From contig NZ_JAPEPW010000001.1 in assembly GCF_026339955.1 (NCBI RefSeq), positions 434,001-498,000 of the forward strand: 64,000 nt of DNA, given 5' to 3'. The translations under genes and the position numbers were made by a program. Below are positions 8,736-18,520 of this stretch, piece by piece (positions within the stretch are counted from its first letter, which is position 1; each line of letters begins with the position of its first letter). This DNA is from Streptomyces sp. NBC_01549. GTDB lineage: Bacteria; Actinomycetota; Actinomycetes; Streptomycetales; Streptomycetaceae. The notes under the pieces are model-generated. The model saw nothing but the letters and a program-made list of their open reading frames with translations. It was not told the origin of the DNA and did not search any database.

Positions 8736-11700
8736 ATGCAGCACAGAGCTCGGTGCAGACGGAGTTCTTCGGCTCGGTTCAGTTGGAGTTCCTCAACGAT
8801 AATGGGGGTGGTAGCGCTTTCTCTGGTCGTGGCCTCACAGGGCACCGCGATTGCCCTTCCGGCCCAAGCGCCGTCCGCCGACCGCGAGTTCGCCTCCTCG
8901 TTCGAATCGGGTGATCCGGCACCCACCTGGATCAATACCGTCGACACGGGAGCGGACGGGGCAAAGCGCTCGTCCGGTGTCGACGGCGACTACAGCACCG
9001 GCATCCCCGGCAATGTCACCGACCACGTCACGGACGTCCGCGCGAGCGGCGAGAACACCGGCGCGGGGGAGGTGAAGGAGAACCTCGTCGACGGCGAGTC
9101 GAGCACCAAGTGGCTGACCTTCGAGCCCACCGGCTGGGCGGAGTTCGACTTCGACACCCCGGTCAAGGTGGTCACGTACGCGCTGACGTCGGCCAACGAC
9201 CACGACGAGCGCGACCCCCAGGACTGGACCCTCCAGGGCTCCACGGACGGCAAGGGCTGGAAGACCCTGGACACCCGCTCCGGCGAGTCCTTCGGCGAGC
9301 GGTTCCAGACGAAGTCGTACGACATCGCGAGCCCCGTCGAGTACCAGCACTTCCGGCTCGACGTCACCAAGAACAACGGCGGTGACATCCTCCAGCTCGC
9401 CGACGCGCAGTTCTCGACGGGCCAGAGCGACGACCCGACCCCCAAGGACATGCTCTCGCTGGTGGACCGGGGCCCGAGCGGCTCCCCCACCGCGAAGGCG
9501 GGCGCGGGCTTCACGGGCAAGCGGGCCCTGCGCTACGCCGGTACGCACAAGGGGGACGGCCGGGCCTACTCGTACAACAAGGTCTTCGACGTGAACGTGG
9601 GCGTCGGGCGCGACACCGAGCTGTCGTACCGGATCTTCCCCTCGATGGCGGACGGCGACCGGGACTACGACGCCACGAACGTGTCGGTGGACCTGGCGTT
9701 CACGGACGGCACCTATCTGAGTGACCTGAACGCGGTCGACCAGCACGGGTTCGCGCTGACCCCGCAGGGCCAGGGCGCGGCCAAGGTGCTCTACGTCAAC
9801 CAGTGGAACAACGTCGCCTCGCGGATCGGTTCGGTCGCGGCCGGCAAGACCGTCGACCGGATTCTCCTCGCCTACGACTCCCCCAAGGGCCCGGCGAAGT
9901 TCCGCGGCTGGCTGGACGACGTGGCGCTGAAGACCGTGGCGCCCGAGAAGCCCAAGGCGCATCTGGCCGACTACGCGCTGACGACCCGCGGCACCAACTC
10001 CAGCGGCGGCTTCTCGCGCGGCAACAACTTCCCGGCGACGGCCCTCCCCCACGGCTTCAACTTCTGGACGCCGGTGACCAACGCGGGCTCGCTGAGCTGG
10101 CTGTACGACTACGCGCGCGCGAACAACGCGGACAATCTGCCGACGATCCAGGCGTTCAGCGCGAGCCACGAGCCGAGCCCCTGGATGGGTGACCGGCAGA
10201 CCTTCCAGGTGATGCCCTCGGCCGCCTCCGGTACCCCCGACACCGACCGCAACGCCCGCGAGCTCGCCTTCCGGCACGAGAACGAGACCGCGCGCCCGTA
10301 CTACTACGGGGTGACCTTCGAGAACGGTCTCAAGGCGGAGATGGCGCCCACCGACCACGCGGCGGCCCTGCGCTTCACCTATCCGGGTGAGGACGCGAGC
10401 GTGCTCTTCGACAACGTGACCGAGCAGGCGGGGCTCACGCTGGACAAGGACAACGGGATCGTCACCGGGTACTCGGACGTCAAGTCCGGGCTGTCGACGG
10501 GCGCGACCCGGCTCTTCGTGTACGGGGTGTTCGACGCGCCGGTGACGGACGGCGGCTCGTCCGGCGTCAAGGGGTATCTGAAGTTCAAGCCCGGCGCCGA
10601 CCACACGGTCACCCTGCGCCTGGCGACCTCCCTCATCAGCGTCGACCAGGCCAAGGACAACCTGCGCCAGGAGATCCCCGACGGCACGTCGTTCGGGACG
10701 GTCAAGGAGCGGGCGCGCAAGACGTGGGACAAGCTGTTCGGCAAGGTCGAGGTCGAGGGCGCGACAACGGACCAGCTGACCACGCTGTACTCCAGCATGT
10801 ACCGGCTGTACCTGTACCCCAACTCCGGCTTCGAGAAGGTCGGTTCGAAGTACCAGTACGCCTCGCCGTTCTCCGCGATGCCCGGTCCTGACACCCCCAC
10901 GCACACGGGGGCGAAGATCGTCGACGGCAAGGTGTACGTCAACAACGGCTTCTGGGACACCTATCGGACGACCTGGCCGGCGTATTCCTTCCTGACGCCC
11001 TCTCAGGCGGGCGAGATGGTCGACGGGTTCGTGCAGCAGTACAAGGACGGCGGCTGGACCTCGCGCTGGTCCTCCCCCGGCTACGCGGACCTGATGACCG
11101 GCACCTCCTCGGACGTGGCGTTCGCCGACGCGTACGTCAAGGGCGTGGACTTCGACGCGGAGGCGGCCTACGACGCTGCCCTCAAGAACGCGACCGTCGT
11201 CCCGCCGGCCTCCGGCGTGGGCCGCAAGGGCATGTCGACCTCCCCCTTCCTCGGCTACACCAGCACCGCCACCGGCGAGGGCCTGTCGTGGGCGATGGAG
11301 GGATACGTCAACGACTACGGCATCGCCGAGATGGGCCAGGCCCTCTACAAGAAGACCGGCAAGAAGCGCTACAAGGAGGAGTCCGCCTACTTCCTCAACC
11401 GGGCCCAGGACTATGTGAACCTCTTCGACTCCAAGGCCGGGTTCTTCCAGGGCCGCGACGCGCAGGGCAACTGGCGGCTCGACTCCTCGAAGTACGACCC
11501 GCGCGTGTGGGGCTACGACTACACCGAGACGAACGGCTGGGGGTACGCCTTCACCGCGCCGCAGGACTCGCGAGGCCTGGCCAACCTGTACGGCGGTCAG
11601 AGCGGGCTGGCCCAGAAGCTCGACACGTACTTCGCCACCCCCGAGACGGCCTCGCCGGACTTCGTGGGCTCCTACGGCGGGGTCATCCATGAGATGACCG

Positions 11701-12563
11701 AGGCCCGTGACGTACGGATGGGCATGTACGGGCACTCCAACCAGGTCGCCCACCACGTGAACTACATGTACGACGCGGCGGGCCAGCCCTGGAAGACGCA
11801 GAAGAACGTCCGCGAGGTCTTCTCCCGCCTCTACACCGGCAGCGAGATCGGGCAGGGCTACCACGGCGACGAGGACAACGGCGAGCAGTCCGCCTGGTAT
11901 CTCTTCTCCTCGCTCGGCTTCTACCCGCTGGTGATGGGCAGCGGCGAATACGCCATCGGCTCCCCGCTGTTCACCAAGGCGACCGTGCACCTGGAGAACG
12001 GCAAGGACCTGGTCGTCAAGGCCCCGAAGAACAGCGCGAAGAACGTGTACGTGCAGGGCGTGAAGTTCAACGGCGAGCGCTGGACGTCGACGTCGCTCCC
12101 CCACTCGCTCCTCTCCCGTGGCGGCGTGCTGGAGTTCGACATGGGCTCCAAGCCGTCGTCGTGGGGTACGGGCAAGAACGCGGCGCCCGTGTCGATCACC
12201 CAGGACGACAAGGTGCCCACGCCCCGCGCGGACGTCCTCAAGGGTGACGGCGCGCTCTTCGACAACACCTCGGCGACGGACGCCACGGTCACCTCGGTCG
12301 ACCTGCCGACGTCCGCCGCGGCCAAGGGAGTTCAGTACACCCTGACCTCATCCTCGGACCACACCAAGGCTCCGGGCGGCTGGGTCCTGCAGGGCTCCTC
12401 CGACGGCACCACGTGGACCGACCTCGACAAGCGCTCCGGGGAGTCCTTCACCTGGGACAAGCAGACCCGGGTGTTCTCGGTCGCGCATCCTGGCTCGTAC
12501 ACGCACTACCGCCTGGTCCTCGACAGCGAGGCGACCCTCGCGGAGGTGGAACTGCTGGGCTGA
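8736..12563 (+). CDS. Secreted GH92 alpha-mannosidase with two discoidin-like domains
   Basis: Exported exo-alpha-mannosidase of family GH92, trimming mannose from fungal or yeast mannan or glycoprotein glycans. The protein is 1275 aa from the ATG at 8736, which sits about 11 bases after GGGAGG; an in-frame ATG at 8718 is also possible. A signal peptide ends near ATAIALPAQA. A discoidin/F5-8 type (CBM32-like) domain follows, with DGESSTKWLTF and YQHFRLDV. The GH92 beta-sandwich and helical catalytic domain hold the hallmark GDEDNGEQSAWYLFSSLG near residue 1050, and a second discoidin-like module (YTLTSSSDHTKAPGGW) ends the protein. GH92 enzymes are calcium dependent. The linkage preference cannot be read with confidence. 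Confidence 0.9.
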   Translation: MQHRARCRRSSSARFSWSSSTIMGVVALSLVVASQGTAIALPAQAPSADREFASSFESGDPAPTWINTVDTGADGAKRSSGVDGDYSTGIPGNVTDHVTDVRASGENTGAGEVKENLVDGESSTKWLTFEPTGWAEFDFDTPVKVVTYALTSANDHDERDPQDWTLQGSTDGKGWKTLDTRSGESFGERFQTKSYDIASPVEYQHFRLDVTKNNGGDILQLADAQFSTGQSDDPTPKDMLSLVDRGPSGSPTAKAGAGFTGKRALRYAGTHKGDGRAYSYNKVFDVNVGVGRDTELSYRIFPSMADGDRDYDATNVSVDLAFTDGTYLSDLNAVDQHGFALTPQGQGAAKVLYVNQWNNVASRIGSVAAGKTVDRILLAYDSPKGPAKFRGWLDDVALKTVAPEKPKAHLADYALTTRGTNSSGGFSRGNNFPATALPHGFNFWTPVTNAGSLSWLYDYARANNADNLPTIQAFSASHEPSPWMGDRQTFQVMPSAASGTPDTDRNARELAFRHENETARPYYYGVTFENGLKAEMAPTDHAAALRFTYPGEDASVLFDNVTEQAGLTLDKDNGIVTGYSDVKSGLSTGATRLFVYGVFDAPVTDGGSSGVKGYLKFKPGADHTVTLRLATSLISVDQAKDNLRQEIPDGTSFGTVKERARKTWDKLFGKVEVEGATTDQLTTLYSSMYRLYLYPNSGFEKVGSKYQYASPFSAMPGPDTPTHTGAKIVDGKVYVNNGFWDTYRTTWPAYSFLTPSQAGEMVDGFVQQYKDGGWTSRWSSPGYADLMTGTSSDVAFADAYVKGVDFDAEAAYDAALKNATVVPPASGVGRKGMSTSPFLGYTSTATGEGLSWAMEGYVNDYGIAEMGQALYKKTGKKRYKEESAYFLNRAQDYVNLFDSKAGFFQGRDAQGNWRLDSSKYDPRVWGYDYTETNGWGYAFTAPQDSRGLANLYGGQSGLAQKLDTYFATPETASPDFVGSYGGVIHEMTEARDVRMGMYGHSNQVAHHVNYMYDAAGQPWKTQKNVREVFSRLYTGSEIGQGYHGDEDNGEQSAWYLFSSLGFYPLVMGSGEYAIGSPLFTKATVHLENGKDLVVKAPKNSAKNVYVQGVKFNGERWTSTSLPHSLLSRGGVLEFDMGSKPSSWGTGKNAAPVSITQDDKVPTPRADVLKGDGALFDNTSATDATVTSVDLPTSAAAKGVQYTLTSSSDHTKAPGGWVLQGSSDGTTWTDLDKRSGESFTWDKQTRVFSVAHPGSYTHYRLVLDSEATLAEVELLG

Positions 12564-12586
12564 CGCCCTCACGTGGACGGGGCGGG

Positions 12587-12606
12587 CGCGGAGATCACTC
12601 TCCGCG
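12587..12606. terminator. Hairpin between convergent GH92 genes
   Basis: CGCGGAGA-TCAC-TCTCCGCG, a perfect 8-bp stem, lies 24 bases past the GH92 stop and before the stop of the convergent gene. It probably terminates both transcripts. Confidence 0.65.
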
Positions 12607-12631
12607 ACCGCTCTGCTGTGCGGCCGGGGTC

Positions 12632-15574
12632 TCAGCTCACCGCGAGGGTGAACACGTGCAGGTCGGCGTTGTCCGGCAGCTTGACGCTCTTGACGGTCTT
12701 GCCGGACGGGGCCTGGAAGGGCTTCGTCGCGAAGACGTACGTGGCCACCGGGTCCTTGTCGGCGCCCGCGACATTCCGGTACGCGGTCCTGGCGACGACC
12801 TCGTTGCCGTACTGGACGGTGCCGCCTCCGCCGCCGACGGTCCAGTCGGTGAAGGAGAGGTCGACGGAGTCCGTGCTGCCGTCGGTGTAGGTGACGGTCG
12901 CGCGGGTCTGCTGATTACCGTTGACGGCACTGCCGATGAAGGACAACTCGGCTGCTGGACGGCCCAGTTCGATCGTCTGGGTGGTCGCCGATGCGTTGTC
13001 GGGGCGGCCGGTGGGCGAGTCGGGCCAGGTGTACGTGAGGCCGTCCACGGTGCCCTGGGTGCCGGGAGCCAGGCCGGCGGCTGCGAGGGCCTGACGGGAG
13101 TAGCTCCAGCCGCCGCCGTCGTAGTCGGCCTCGTCGTGGTCGCCGGTGTCGTCGGAGACACCGGTGTTGTTGTAGGCGGCCAGGAGGGAGCCGGGCGCCG
13201 CGACGGTCAGGGCCACCGGCTGCTCGTATGAGGTGGCGCCGGACGTCACGGTGACCTTGACGTCGTAGAAGCCCTGCCGGGCGGTGTCACCGGCGGACAG
13301 GGTGATCTCCTGGGAGCCGTCGGTCACGGTGCCCTCGGCGGGGGTCGCGGTCACTCCGGCCGGGGCGTCCACCTTGAAGCGGACCTCGGGACCCGTGCCA
13401 CCGCTCAGCGCGAGAGCCCGGATGTCGAGCTTCGTGTTGCCGCCGGGGGCGAGCGTCGCCGCGGTCGGGCCGACCCCGATCTGATACGGCTGCTCACCCT
13501 CCCGGAAGGACGGCGGGGCGTCCGCCGGGTCACTGCCCCAGGTGCGGTTCGGGGTACCCGAGAGGGTGTAGTCGAGCGTGCCGCCGTTGCGGAGGAAGGA
13601 GGCGGGCAGCCAAGGCCGGTCGCTGGTACGGCCGTTGACCTTCAGGGACTGGACGTACGGGGCGTCGGCGGCGGCGCCCGTCGCACGGATCTCGATGTCG
13701 TTGCCGCCGGGCCTGTCGATCTCCACCCGGGTGAACAACGGTGAGGCGAGTATGAGTTCGGCGCGGGAGGGGACCTGCGGATACATGCCGAGCGCCGAGA
13801 AGACGTACCAGGACGACATCTCCCCGAGGTCGTCGTTCCCGGGGATGCCACCCGGCTGGGTCGACCACAACCCCGTCATCGCGGCGCGGACGGTCTCCTG
13901 CGTCTTGTAGGGCGCGCCCGCGTAGGCGTACAGGTAGGGCACGTTGATCGACGGCTCGTTGTCCAGCTCGGACTTGTCGCCGCCGCTGCCCGTGAAGGCC
14001 CAGCTGCCGTCGGAGTCGTGGAAGTCGAGACGGTCGAGCGCCTTGTCCCGGCCGCCCATCGCGGCGAAGAGCCCGGCCGGGTTGTGCTGCACCATCCAGG
14101 TGTACTGAGCGGCCGTACCCTCCACGAATCCGTTGCCGGTCGCCGGGGTGAAGCCGGTGACCCAGCTGCCGTCCGCCTTCCGGCCCGCGATGTAGCCACC
14201 GCTCGGGTCGGCCGCGATGTTGAAGTTGTTCTGCCACCACTGGGAGCGCTCGGCGAAGTCGGCGGCCGTCTGCTTCTTCCCCGCCGCCGTGGCGAGTTGG
14301 GAGAGCGCGAAGTCCGCGCCGGACATCTCGAGGGTCTCGGCGGCACCGCCCCAGGCGTTGGACACGGACGGCATGTAGTGCTGCTCGAGGTACTTGTCGA
14401 GCGACGGCCGCTGCCCGACGGACAGGACCGGCTTACCCGAGGAGGAGAGGTCGCCCTCGGTCGGCACGGTCGCCGCCTTGACCAGTGAGTCCAGCGCGCC
14501 GCGCAGGTCGAAGTCGGTGCCGCCGAAGGCCCGGATGCCGGCGAGCGCGGTCGGGGACGGGTCGCCGTTCATGACGTGGGTGCCGCTCGCCCCGTGCAGC
14601 CAGCGGTCCCAGACGCCGCCGTTCTGCCGGGCGAGTTCGAGCAGCGACTGCGCGATGTCGGATCCGGTGTCCGGGCTGAGCAGGGTCAGCAGCTGGACCT
14701 GGGAACGGTAGACGTCCCAGCCGGAGAAGGTGCCGTACTGGGCGTGGTGGCCGCGGCCGACGACATGGATCTTGTCGTCGGGGCCCCGGTATCTGCGGTC
14801 GGCGTCACTGATGACGTTCGGGTGCAGGAGCGCGTGGTAGAGCGCGGTGTAGAAGGTGGTGCGGTCGGTGTCGCTGCCGCCGCCGACCCTGATCGCACCG
14901 AGCTGGTCGCGCCAGGCGCGGTGGGCGGCGTCCTGGACCGAGGCGAAGGAGCGGGACGGCGGGTTCTCGGCCGCGAGGTTGGCGGCGGCGCCCGCCTGGC
15001 TGACGTACGAGATGCCGACCTTGACGTTCACGGCGTCGGCACCGGGTTCGAACTCCACATAGCCGCCGGCGCCCTTGCCCGCGGCAGGACGGCCGCCGTT
15101 CGCGAAGCCGCCGGTGCCGCCGCTCGCCTCCGTGGACCCCGGGCTCAGCTTCTCGTCCTGCCAGGTGCCGGTCGACTTGAAGTCGCGGTCGAAGCGGGCG
15201 GTGAAGTAGAGGGTGTAGTAGTAGGGCTGCGCGCCTTGAGGGCGGAAGGCGATCGGCTTCTCGGCGACCTTGCGGTAACGGCGCGAGCCAGGCCTGCCGA
15301 GGTTCCCGGCCCTCAGGTTCGCCTTCAGCGTGGTGTAGGCGTCACACACTTTCTTGATCGAATGTTGCGCGGCCTGCGCACCCAGATTCCAGCGGGATTT
15401 GACAGCATCGTAGGTGTGCTTGCGCAAGGCGAAGTTCTTGAACTCCCCACGCTCGAAAGCGACCTCACTCACCCAGGTCGCGGCCTCGTTACAGGCGTGC
15501 AGGGTCGCCTCGAGTGCCGCCGCCTGGTTCGGTGTCGGCTCCAGCTTGACCTGCACGACCAGCTTCACGATCAC
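12632..15574 (-). pseudogene. TnpB N-terminus fused in frame to a truncated GH92 alpha-mannosidase
   Basis: One uninterrupted frame of 980 codons from GTG 15574 (open to 15649). Residues 1 to about 117 are the N-terminal part of an IS605/IS1341-type TnpB (KLEPTPNQAAALEATL, KKVCDAYTTLKANL, KPIAFRP). From about base 15224 the protein becomes GH92 (YYYTLYFTARFDRDFKSTGTW), entering in the middle of its N-terminal beta-sandwich. The catalytic domain is otherwise complete (GNDDLGEMSSWYVFSALG), followed by a NEW3-like domain and a C-terminal beta-sandwich. The signal peptide and the first part of the sandwich are gone, so a secreted active enzyme is unlikely. I infer that a TnpB element inserted into an ancestral secreted GH92 gene and deleted its 5' end. 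The perfect frame over about 860 GH92 codons shows the event is recent or the product is tolerated. Confidence 0.8.
15224..15574 (-). mobile_element. Partial tnpB (IS200/IS605-IS1341 family) N-terminal fragment
   Basis: About 117 residues of TnpB, the RNA-guided nuclease accessory of IS605/IS607 elements. Only the N-terminal helical and beta-barrel region survives; the RuvC active-site residues and the zinc finger lie in the missing part, so it cannot be a nuclease. No tnpA is present. The break falls after KPIAFRPQGAQP, in an Ala-Gln-Pro-Tyr stretch that both families could share. Confidence 0.8.
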
Positions 15575-15662
15575 CGATCGTAGGCACCCGTACGAGACAC
15601 CACCACACGTTCGGGTCCGTTCATCACATTGAGCGAACCGACCGGCCATGCGTTCGCACCAC

Positions 15663-15740
15663 CCGGCTCCGCCGGAGAAGGCACCCGGCCGCTCCGCGGC
15701 CGAGCAGACACAGTGATACTGCGGCGCTCCGCGCCGCAGT
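15663..15740. repeat. Three GGA/TCC-triloop hairpins upstream of the tnpB fragment
   Basis: Three perfect stems share the loop TCC (GGA on the minus strand): CCGGC...GCCGG at 15663-15675, CGGCCGC...GCGGCCG at 15686-15702, and ACTGCGGCGC...GCGCCGCAGT at 15718-15740. They sit where the left end of the TnpB element should be and may be its subterminal structures. Confidence 0.6.
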
Positions 15741-15745
15741 CACGG

Positions 15746-15790
15746 GGATGCGATTCCTCCCGGGCGTAAACACCTGGGGTTTCTCGCAAG
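15746..15790 (-). other. Candidate TnpB-element end (omega-RNA-like hairpin)
   Basis: Read on the minus strand, CCCAGGTG-TTTA-CGCCCGGG forms a stem with one mismatch and is followed by AGGAATCGCAT. This resembles the 3' end of Streptomyces tnpB elements, where a C-rich/G-rich hairpin and AGGAT-like tail precede the guide. It may mark the outer end of the element or a second, deleted copy. Judged by eye only. Confidence 0.35.
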
Positions 15791-15914
15791 GATTCGCTGA
15801 AGTGCGACGGGGAAGGGTCCGGCTCGAGGACAACGAACCGCTCCCTTCCCGGCACCGGGGCGGACCACTGTCACGTCACCCGCGCATGGCGCGCACCTCG
15901 ATCCGACGCCTGTG

Positions 15915-15944
15915 AACGTATGCCGCCGCCGAAGAAAGTGTCAA
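15915..15944 (-). promoter_or_regulatory. Orphan promoter upstream of the TnpB-GH92 chimera
   Basis: On the minus strand TTGACA (15944-15939) and TACGTT (15920-15915) are separated by 18 bases, an almost ideal housekeeping promoter pointing at the chimera. It is probably the original promoter of the GH92 gene, now some 340 bases from the TnpB start. The rest of 15741-16000 shows no other gene. Confidence 0.5.
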
Positions 15945-16000
15945 CAATTCCGTTGACGTTCATGGTGGGTACACAGGCGCGAGGAAGAAGGCGCCGAGGG

Positions 16001-17551
16001 TCAGGCCGACGCGGGTGCCGGGGCGGACACCGGGTCCGGGGTCCTGGCGCCTTCGGCCGGGGGCAGTTCGAGCGTGAACTCCGTACAGCCCGGGGCGCTC
16101 TCCACGCGGATGCGACCGCCGTGGGCGACGGTGACCGCCTCGACGATGGCGAGTCCGAGGCCGGAGCCGCTCTCCGTGGGGCCGCCGCGGGCGCGCGAGA
16201 CATCGCCCCGTGTGAAGCGTTCGAAGACCGACGGGAGCAAGTGCTGGGGGATACCGGGGCCGTCGTCGCGGACACGGATCACGCACGCCGCTTCCGTGGC
16301 CTCCACCGAGGCGACCACGGTCGCGCCCACGGGTGTGTGCACACGGGCGTTGGCCAACAGGTTGGCCACCACCTGGTGCAGCCGTGCCTCGTCGCCGACG
16401 ACCAGGGCCGAGGAGTCCAGCAGCAGCGCCAGCTGCCAGTTGTGGGTGTCCCCGGCGGCCCGCGCGTCCCACACCGCCTCGGCGACCAGTGCCGCGAGGT
16501 CCACCTCGGCCGCGTGCAGCGGCCGGCCCTCGTCGAGCCGGGCGAGCAGCAGCAGGTCCTCGACGAGGCCGGTCATCCGGGCCGACTCGGCGGAGACCCG
16601 GCGCCAGGCGAGGGTCGGTTCGATCATCTCGGTGCCGCGGTTCATCAGTTCCGCGTATCCGGCGATGGAGGCGAGAGGCGTACGGAGTTCATGGCTGGCG
16701 TCGGCGAGGAAGCGGCGCATGCGTTCCTCGCTGCGGCGCATCTCCTCCTCGCCACGCTGGCGTTCGGCGAGCGAGGACTCCACGTGGTCGATCATGCGGT
16801 TGAGGGCGGCGCCGACCTGGCCGGCCTCGCTGCCGGGGTCGGTGTCGCGTTCGGGTACCCGGGTCAGTCTGGTGACCTCGCCGTGGCCCAGCGGGGAGCG
16901 GGAGACCTCGACGGCGGTGGCGGCGACCCGTCCGAGAGGGCGCAGTTGGCGCCGTATGACGACCGCGCAGACACAGCCCGCGGCGGTGAGGCCGACGGCG
17001 GCCACCACGCCCTCGACCGCGACCAGCCGGCCGATCATGTCCTGTACGTCGCCCATGGGGAGCCCGGTGAGCACGGGGACGCCGTCGCCGCCGAGGGCGG
17101 TCACGCGGTAGCTGCCGAGGCCCGGGACGGTGCGGGTGTGCAGGGAGCCGTCGGTGGTGATGCCGTCGAGGGCGGCGCGCTGGACGGCGGTGAGGGTCTG
17201 CTGGCCGCCGTCGTGGGTGACGACTTCGGCGGCGAGGATGTCCCCGTCCTCGTCGAACCGGGCGGCGAGCGTGCCGACGGCCTGTCCCCGTTCGTTGAGG
17301 AACCCCAGGTCCGTGTCGTCGCCGCTGCGGCGCTGGAGGCCGCCCTGGCTGCGCTCGGCGGCGTCGGTGACGCGCTGGTCCAGGTTGCCGAGCAGGTAGG
17401 AGCGTTGGGCGAAGACGGTGGTGAGGGCCATCGCGGCGCAGACGGCGACGAGGATGGCGCCGATGAAGAGGAGGAGGCGGGTACGCAGGGACCGGCCGCG
17501 CGGGGAACGTGGGCGCGCGGAACCGGTGCGCGGGGTGGTGCGGAGGCTCAT
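16001..17551 (-). CDS. Two-component sensor histidine kinase
   Basis: Membrane sensor kinase, 516 aa. TM1 lies at about 25-48, an extracytoplasmic sensor stretch at 50-175, TM2 at about 176-199, then HAMP, HisKA with the phosphorylated His287 in FLADASHELRTPLAS, and a HATPase_c domain (ANLLANARVHTP, DDGPGIP, GSGLGLAIVEAV). The start at 17551 overlaps the response-regulator stop (ATGA). The signal sensed is unknown; the neighbours are secreted glycosidase and protease genes. Confidence 0.93.
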   Translation of the reverse strand: MSLRTTPRTGSARPRSPRGRSLRTRLLLFIGAILVAVCAAMALTTVFAQRSYLLGNLDQRVTDAAERSQGGLQRRSGDDTDLGFLNERGQAVGTLAARFDEDGDILAAEVVTHDGGQQTLTAVQRAALDGITTDGSLHTRTVPGLGSYRVTALGGDGVPVLTGLPMGDVQDMIGRLVAVEGVVAAVGLTAAGCVCAVVIRRQLRPLGRVAATAVEVSRSPLGHGEVTRLTRVPERDTDPGSEAGQVGAALNRMIDHVESSLAERQRGEEEMRRSEERMRRFLADASHELRTPLASIAGYAELMNRGTEMIEPTLAWRRVSAESARMTGLVEDLLLLARLDEGRPLHAAEVDLAALVAEAVWDARAAGDTHNWQLALLLDSSALVVGDEARLHQVVANLLANARVHTPVGATVVASVEATEAACVIRVRDDGPGIPQHLLPSVFERFTRGDVSRARGGPTESGSGLGLAIVEAVTVAHGGRIRVESAPGCTEFTLELPPAEGARTPDPVSAPAPASA

Positions 17552-18420
17552 CTCCCGTCCTCCACCGGCCGGATCGCGTACCCCACCCCACGCACGGTGT
17601 GGATCACCGGCGCCCGCCCCTTGTCGATCTTCCGGCGCAGACTGGAGATGTAGACCTCGACGAGATTGCCGCCGCCGTCGAAGGAGCTGCTCCACACGTG
17701 GTCGAGGATCTGGGCCTTGCTCAGCACCTGTCGCGGGTGGCTCAGCAGCAGGTCGAGCAGGTCGAACTCCTTGGCGGTGAGCTGGACCAATGTGCCGTCG
17801 CGGCGCACTTCGCGGGTCTCCTCGGTCAGAACGAGATCGCCGAGCACCAGGACGGAGCCGTCGGTCCGGATCGGCTCGGCTCCGGCCCTGCGCAGCAGTC
17901 CGCGCAGCCGCAGGACGACCTCCTCCAGGGAGAAGGGCTTGGTCACGTAGTCGTCGGCGCCCGAGGACAGGCCGTCGATGCGGTGCTCCAACGCGTCGCG
18001 CGCGGTCAGCATGAGAACGGGCAGTCTCGGATTCTCGTAGCGCAGCCTGCGCAGCACCTGGAGTCCGTCGAGGTCGGGCAGCATCCCGTCGAGGACGACC
18101 GCGTGCGGGGCGCAGCCGCGGGCGGCGCGCAGCGCGCTGTGCCCGTCGGCGACCGGGTAGGGCCGCCAGCCCGCCTCGGTGACAGCCACGGACAGCAGCT
18201 CGGTGAGCGCGGGCTCGTCGTCGACGATCAGCACGCGAACGCGGTCGCCGCGATCGCGTGCACGCTCGCCGCGCACACGCTCGTCGTGTACGTGGTCGCC
18301 GCCGACGCCGTCGCCGCGTACGCGGGCCTCGCGGGCACGGTCGGCGCGGACGCCGTCGCCGGAGACACGTTCGCTTGAGGCGTGTGTGCCGCGGAGACGT
18401 TCGCTTCGGGTGCCAGACAT
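17548..18420 (-). CDS. OmpR-family response regulator
   Basis: DNA-binding partner of the downstream sensor kinase. From ATG 18420 it has 290 residues. The first 60 are an unusual Arg/Asp/Gly-rich stretch, followed by a receiver domain (VRVLIVDDEP, phosphoacceptor Asp in AVVLDGMLPDLDG, conserved Lys in YVTKPFS) and a winged-helix Trans_reg_C domain (LTAKEFDLLDLLLSHP ... YISSLRRKID). Typical members begin at VRVLIVDDEP, so a GTG just before the receiver is an alternative start. It is divergent from the first subtilase, which could be a target. Confidence 0.9.
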   Translation of the reverse strand: MSGTRSERLRGTHASSERVSGDGVRADRAREARVRGDGVGGDHVHDERVRGERARDRGDRVRVLIVDDEPALTELLSVAVTEAGWRPYPVADGHSALRAARGCAPHAVVLDGMLPDLDGLQVLRRLRYENPRLPVLMLTARDALEHRIDGLSSGADDYVTKPFSLEEVVLRLRGLLRRAGAEPIRTDGSVLVLGDLVLTEETREVRRDGTLVQLTAKEFDLLDLLLSHPRQVLSKAQILDHVWSSSFDGGGNLVEVYISSLRRKIDKGRAPVIHTVRGVGYAIRPVEDGR

Positions 18421-18520
18421 ATGACGATCCTGTCCCGGTTCGCTGGGAGAACCCTGTGTTCCGACTTTGCCGCAGCCGTGCGAAGGGCCTCGCGGGAGGA
18501 CCCGGCGGTTCTCAACCCCC

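Noticed and set aside
8801..8830. TGGTAGCGCTTT as a CcpA/LacI-like operator
   Set aside because: It lies inside the signal-peptide codons of the GH92 gene and is not a full palindrome.
8835..12104. Open frame of over 1000 codons antisense to the GH92 gene
   Set aside because: It mirrors the codon structure of the intact mannosidase on the other strand, is rich in Arg/Gly/Val/Leu without any domain, and has no ribosome binding site. High third-position GC routinely makes such frames.
15571..15855. Small minus-strand ORFs upstream of the TnpB fragment as real genes
   Set aside because: They overlap the hairpin cluster, have no family match and no ribosome site; the region reads better as an element end.
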